From Bacteroidales bacterium (GTDB lineage Bacteria > Bacteroidota > Bacteroidia > Bacteroidales > UBA932), in NCBI GenBank assembly GCA_017935505.1, contig JAGBHM010000014.1, positions 310,001 through 374,000 of the forward strand: a stretch of 64,000 nucleotides of DNA. The letters are read 5' to 3'. A program made the translations under genes and the position numbers. The notes below the pieces were generated by a model. It saw nothing but the letters and a program-made list of their open reading frames with translations. It searched no databases and had not been told where the DNA came from. Of the stretch, positions 61,903 to 64,000 are shown in pieces (position 1 is the first letter of the stretch; each line of letters begins with the position of its first letter).

Positions 61903-64000
61903 TTATGATTTTTTGCCCTGGGAACAGTAAATGGAACATTTCAGCCTGACTCCGCGATAGTCGGTGTTATTTAGCTGTTCCACAACATATTGAGAGGCTT
62001 TGTCGGCAATGCTGATGTAGCATGAATTGTGTCTTATTTCAATTCTTCCGATACCTCTTTTGCCGACGCCTACAGATGTCATCAGCCTTATCAGATGACG
62101 TGTGGTTATTTTGTTCTTTTCGCCGATATTGAGTTTTACAAGTTCATAGCCCTTTTCGGCAGCTCTTGGTTCTCGTTCATCACCGCTTGATTTGAGCTTT
62201 CCCGATTTTGTCTGCTTTGTCTCTTTGCCCTGCTTCTCCGAATTTTTGGAATCTCTCTTCTCTCCATTTCCGCTACTCTGCAGATTGAGTTCAGGCGCAT
62301 CCTTATAATATTGGATGAAGCGGTTGAACTCGCAGGCAATGAATTTTTTGATTATCTCCTCTCTGCTCAGCTCTTTCCAATGCTCTTCAACAAGAGGCAG
62401 ATATTCATTTATCTTCTCATCCACAGGTATCAGATTTATTCTTTCAATGAGCGACAAGAGCTGTTTTGAGCAGACCTCTTCGCCGGTAGGAAGTTTTGAC
62501 TTTGAAAACTCCTTGCCTATGATTTTCTCTATTCTCCTGATTTTGTGGAGCTCTTTTGAATTTATGATTGCAATTGATTTGCCGGTTTTATCAGCCCTTC
62601 CGGTTCTTCCGCTGCGGTGGGTATATTGTTCAACCTCATCCGGAAGATTATAATTTATTACATGCGACAGATCATTTACATCTATGCCCCTTGCCGCAAC
62701 ATCTGTGGCCACAAGCATCTGCAGATTTCTGCTTTTGAACCTCAGCATGACATGGTCCCTCTGTGCTTGGGAGAGGTCACCATGGAGGGCATCTGCATCA
62801 TATCCGTCTCTTGTGAGGGCATCGGAGATATCCTGTGTCTCCTTTTTTGTGCGGCAGAATATGATTCCGTAGATGTCTGGATAATAGTCAACAATGCGCT
62901 TGAGGGCGTTGTAGCGCTCTTTTTCATGCACAGTGAAGTAATAGTGCTTTACATTCTCTGCTCCAGAGTTGCGTTCTCCAACTGTAACGGTTTCGGCATC
63001 ATGCATATAGTTTTTTGCAATCTGCTCCACCTCCATAGGCATGGTTGCTGAGAAGAGCAGCACCTGCTTCTTTTTTGGAGCTGATTCAAGAATTCCGTCG
63101 AGCTCCTCCTTGAAGCCCATATTGAGCATCTCATCAGCTTCATCAAGGATGAGAGTGTGTATGCCTGAGATATCTGCAGCCTTTCTCGAGAGCAGATCGA
63201 GCATGCGTCCGGGGGTTGCCACTATAATTTGGGGATCTTTCCTCAGCGCCCTTATCTGCTGCTCTATGTTTGCACCTCCATATACTGCCACAACAGAGAG
63301 CCCCTCTATATACTTTGAATAATTTTTGAGGTCCTGGGCAATCTGACGGCACAGCTCTCTGGTAGGGGAGAGGACAAGAGCCTGGGTTCTCTTTTCAAAG
63401 AAACTGTACCACTTTTTGTTGGGATCGGTATTGTGCTGTTCATACTCCTTCATATCATTGACAATATCTCCCGACTTCATTTTCTTCTCAATCCGGTGCA
63501 GCACCGGCAGACCGAAGGCTGCTGTCTTTCCTGTTCCTGTCTGGGCCAGACATACAATGTCCCTCTCCTGTGTGAGAATTTGTGGAATTATGCGCTTCTG
63601 TACTGGGGTAGGGCTCTTGTAATCGAGTTCGGCGATAGCTTTGAGTATATTTTCACTCAATCCGAGTTCTGTAAAAAGTACCTCTTTATTGCCATTCTCC
63701 AGGGCTCCGGCAGATGCAGCAGACTGAGCCGTTTCAGCCCTCTTTTCTGAAAAATCAGGCATTATGCTGTAGTACTGTTCTTTGAATATTGAGTACTCTT
63801 TTTCTCCTATTATATATGGGTAACACATCAGTTTCAACTCCAGCGGCTGGTGCTCCTTGTGGAAAGGTGGCTGGAAATGGGTGATGTTGCTCATGTCAAA
63901 ATCGAGTCCTGCATAGAAGGCTGCACGCCTCTGGGTCACAGGATTGTCGGGTATCTCAATTTCAAGCAATACCGGAACCCTTTCATCGTCTGCCAGGCTT
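61903..64000 (-). CDS. DEAD-box RNA helicase with N-terminal GNAT-like segment (5' end outside)
   Basis: The frame runs from the window edge to the stop at 61903, about 699 visible residues. Roughly the first 95 resemble the C-terminal half of a GNAT acetyltransferase (LLEIEIPDNPVTQRRAAFY, then AGLDF, HFQPPFHKEHQPLELKLMCYP). The helicase follows: Q motif SPTPVQKRIIP, motif I AQTGTGKTAAF, an inserted stretch of about 35 residues, PTRELCRQ, DEAD, SAT, and HRSGRTGRADKTG. A charged linker (NGEKRDSKNSEKQGKETKQT) leads to a C-terminal DbpA-type RNA-binding domain (KLNIGEKNKITTRHLIRLM). The helicase is probably for rRNA or mRNA remodelling. There is no stop or frameshift between the two parts. Confidence 0.88.
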   Translation of the reverse strand, partial: SLADDERVPVLLEIEIPDNPVTQRRAAFYAGLDFDMSNITHFQPPFHKEHQPLELKLMCYPYIIGEKEYSIFKEQYYSIMPDFSEKRAETAQSAASAGALENGNKEVLFTELGLSENILKAIAELDYKSPTPVQKRIIPQILTQERDIVCLAQTGTGKTAAFGLPVLHRIEKKMKSGDIVNDMKEYEQHNTDPNKKWYSFFEKRTQALVLSPTRELCRQIAQDLKNYSKYIEGLSVVAVYGGANIEQQIRALRKDPQIIVATPGRMLDLLSRKAADISGIHTLILDEADEMLNMGFKEELDGILESAPKKKQVLLFSATMPMEVEQIAKNYMHDAETVTVGERNSGAENVKHYYFTVHEKERYNALKRIVDYYPDIYGIIFCRTKKETQDISDALTRDGYDADALHGDLSQAQRDHVMLRFKSRNLQMLVATDVAARGIDVNDLSHVINYNLPDEVEQYTHRSGRTGRADKTGKSIAIINSKELHKIRRIEKIIGKEFSKSKLPTGEEVCSKQLLSLIERINLIPVDEKINEYLPLVEEHWKELSREEIIKKFIACEFNRFIQYYKDAPELNLQSSGNGEKRDSKNSEKQGKETKQTKSGKLKSSGDEREPRAAEKGYELVKLNIGEKNKITTRHLIRLMTSVGVGKRGIGRIEIRHNSCYISIADKASQYVVEQLNNTDYRGVRLKCSIYCSQGKKS

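Overview
The window is a stretch of Bacteroidales (phylum Bacteroidota) chromosome. The evidence is a SusC/SusD pair, a complete type V (FimA/Mfa-like) fimbrial operon with DUF3575, DUF3868 and DUF4906 members, promoters of the Bacteroidota form (TTTG, about 19-20 bases, TAnnTTTG), almost no Shine-Dalgarno sequences, and many lipoprotein signal peptides. I cannot name the genus. Most of the window is housekeeping sequence; the accessory parts are the SusCD/redox locus, the fimbrial operon, a REP-type transposase island and a DUF1016 nuclease.

Layout. 1-8186 (+): the 3' part of a SusC transporter, SusD, a ThuA-like/DsbD-alpha fusion and two TlpA/ResA-type lipoproteins, apparently a nutrient-uptake locus joined to extracytoplasmic thiol chemistry. 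8317-11514 (-): tricorn-like protease. 11644-12504 (+): YpfJ-type zinc peptidase. 12581-14509 (-): DnaK, with an unusual promoter region. 14737-16333 (+): PanB and an RluA-type pseudouridine synthase ending in a 19-base tandem repeat. 16508-17642 (-): NadD and guanylate kinase. 17778-18782 (+): class II aldolase. 18783-20581: a repeat-rich island around a Y1 (REP-associated type) transposase. 20582-26245 (+): HAD phosphatase, GrpE, DnaJ, M23 peptidase, AnmK. 26403-26859 (+): L19 and tRNA-Arg(ACG). 27023-31581 (-): ROK kinase, FucP-like transporter, cardiolipin synthase and a lone PurL-derived domain. 31708-31794 (+): tRNA-Leu(GAG).

31882-40583 (-) is the fimbrial operon in the order DUF3575, DUF3868/OmpA, Mfa1-like major subunit, FimB/Mfa2-like anchor, accessory subunit, DUF4906 tip protein. 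40698-43699 (-): a D-2-hydroxyacid dehydrogenase, a DUF1016 nuclease and an SDR reductase. The SDR follows an alpha-oxoamine synthase (43796-45052), together resembling the first two steps of sphingoid-base or sulfonolipid synthesis. 45076-48058 (-): gyrB with an overlapping M23/LysM peptidase. 48100-52970 (-): a large TPR protein and an outer-membrane barrel. 53054-55520 (+): ftsE, nth, xerD. 55580-56887 (-): a GMP synthase whose glutaminase domain has decayed. 57038-61658 (+): typA, then the DUF177-rpmF-plsX-fabH operon. 61693-61764 (+): tRNA-Arg(CCT). 61903-64000 (-): a DEAD-box helicase carrying an N-terminal GNAT acetyltransferase-like segment and running off the window.

The signals most worth following are the GNAT-helicase fusion, the GMP synthase without a glutaminase active site, the ThuA/DsbD-alpha fusion next to SusCD, the shared TGNCA-N3-TGNCR motif and sigma-54-like elements before dnaK and grpE, the Y1 transposase with REP-like hairpins, and the alpha-oxoamine synthase/SDR pair. 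All family calls come from reading the sequence by eye; no database search was run.
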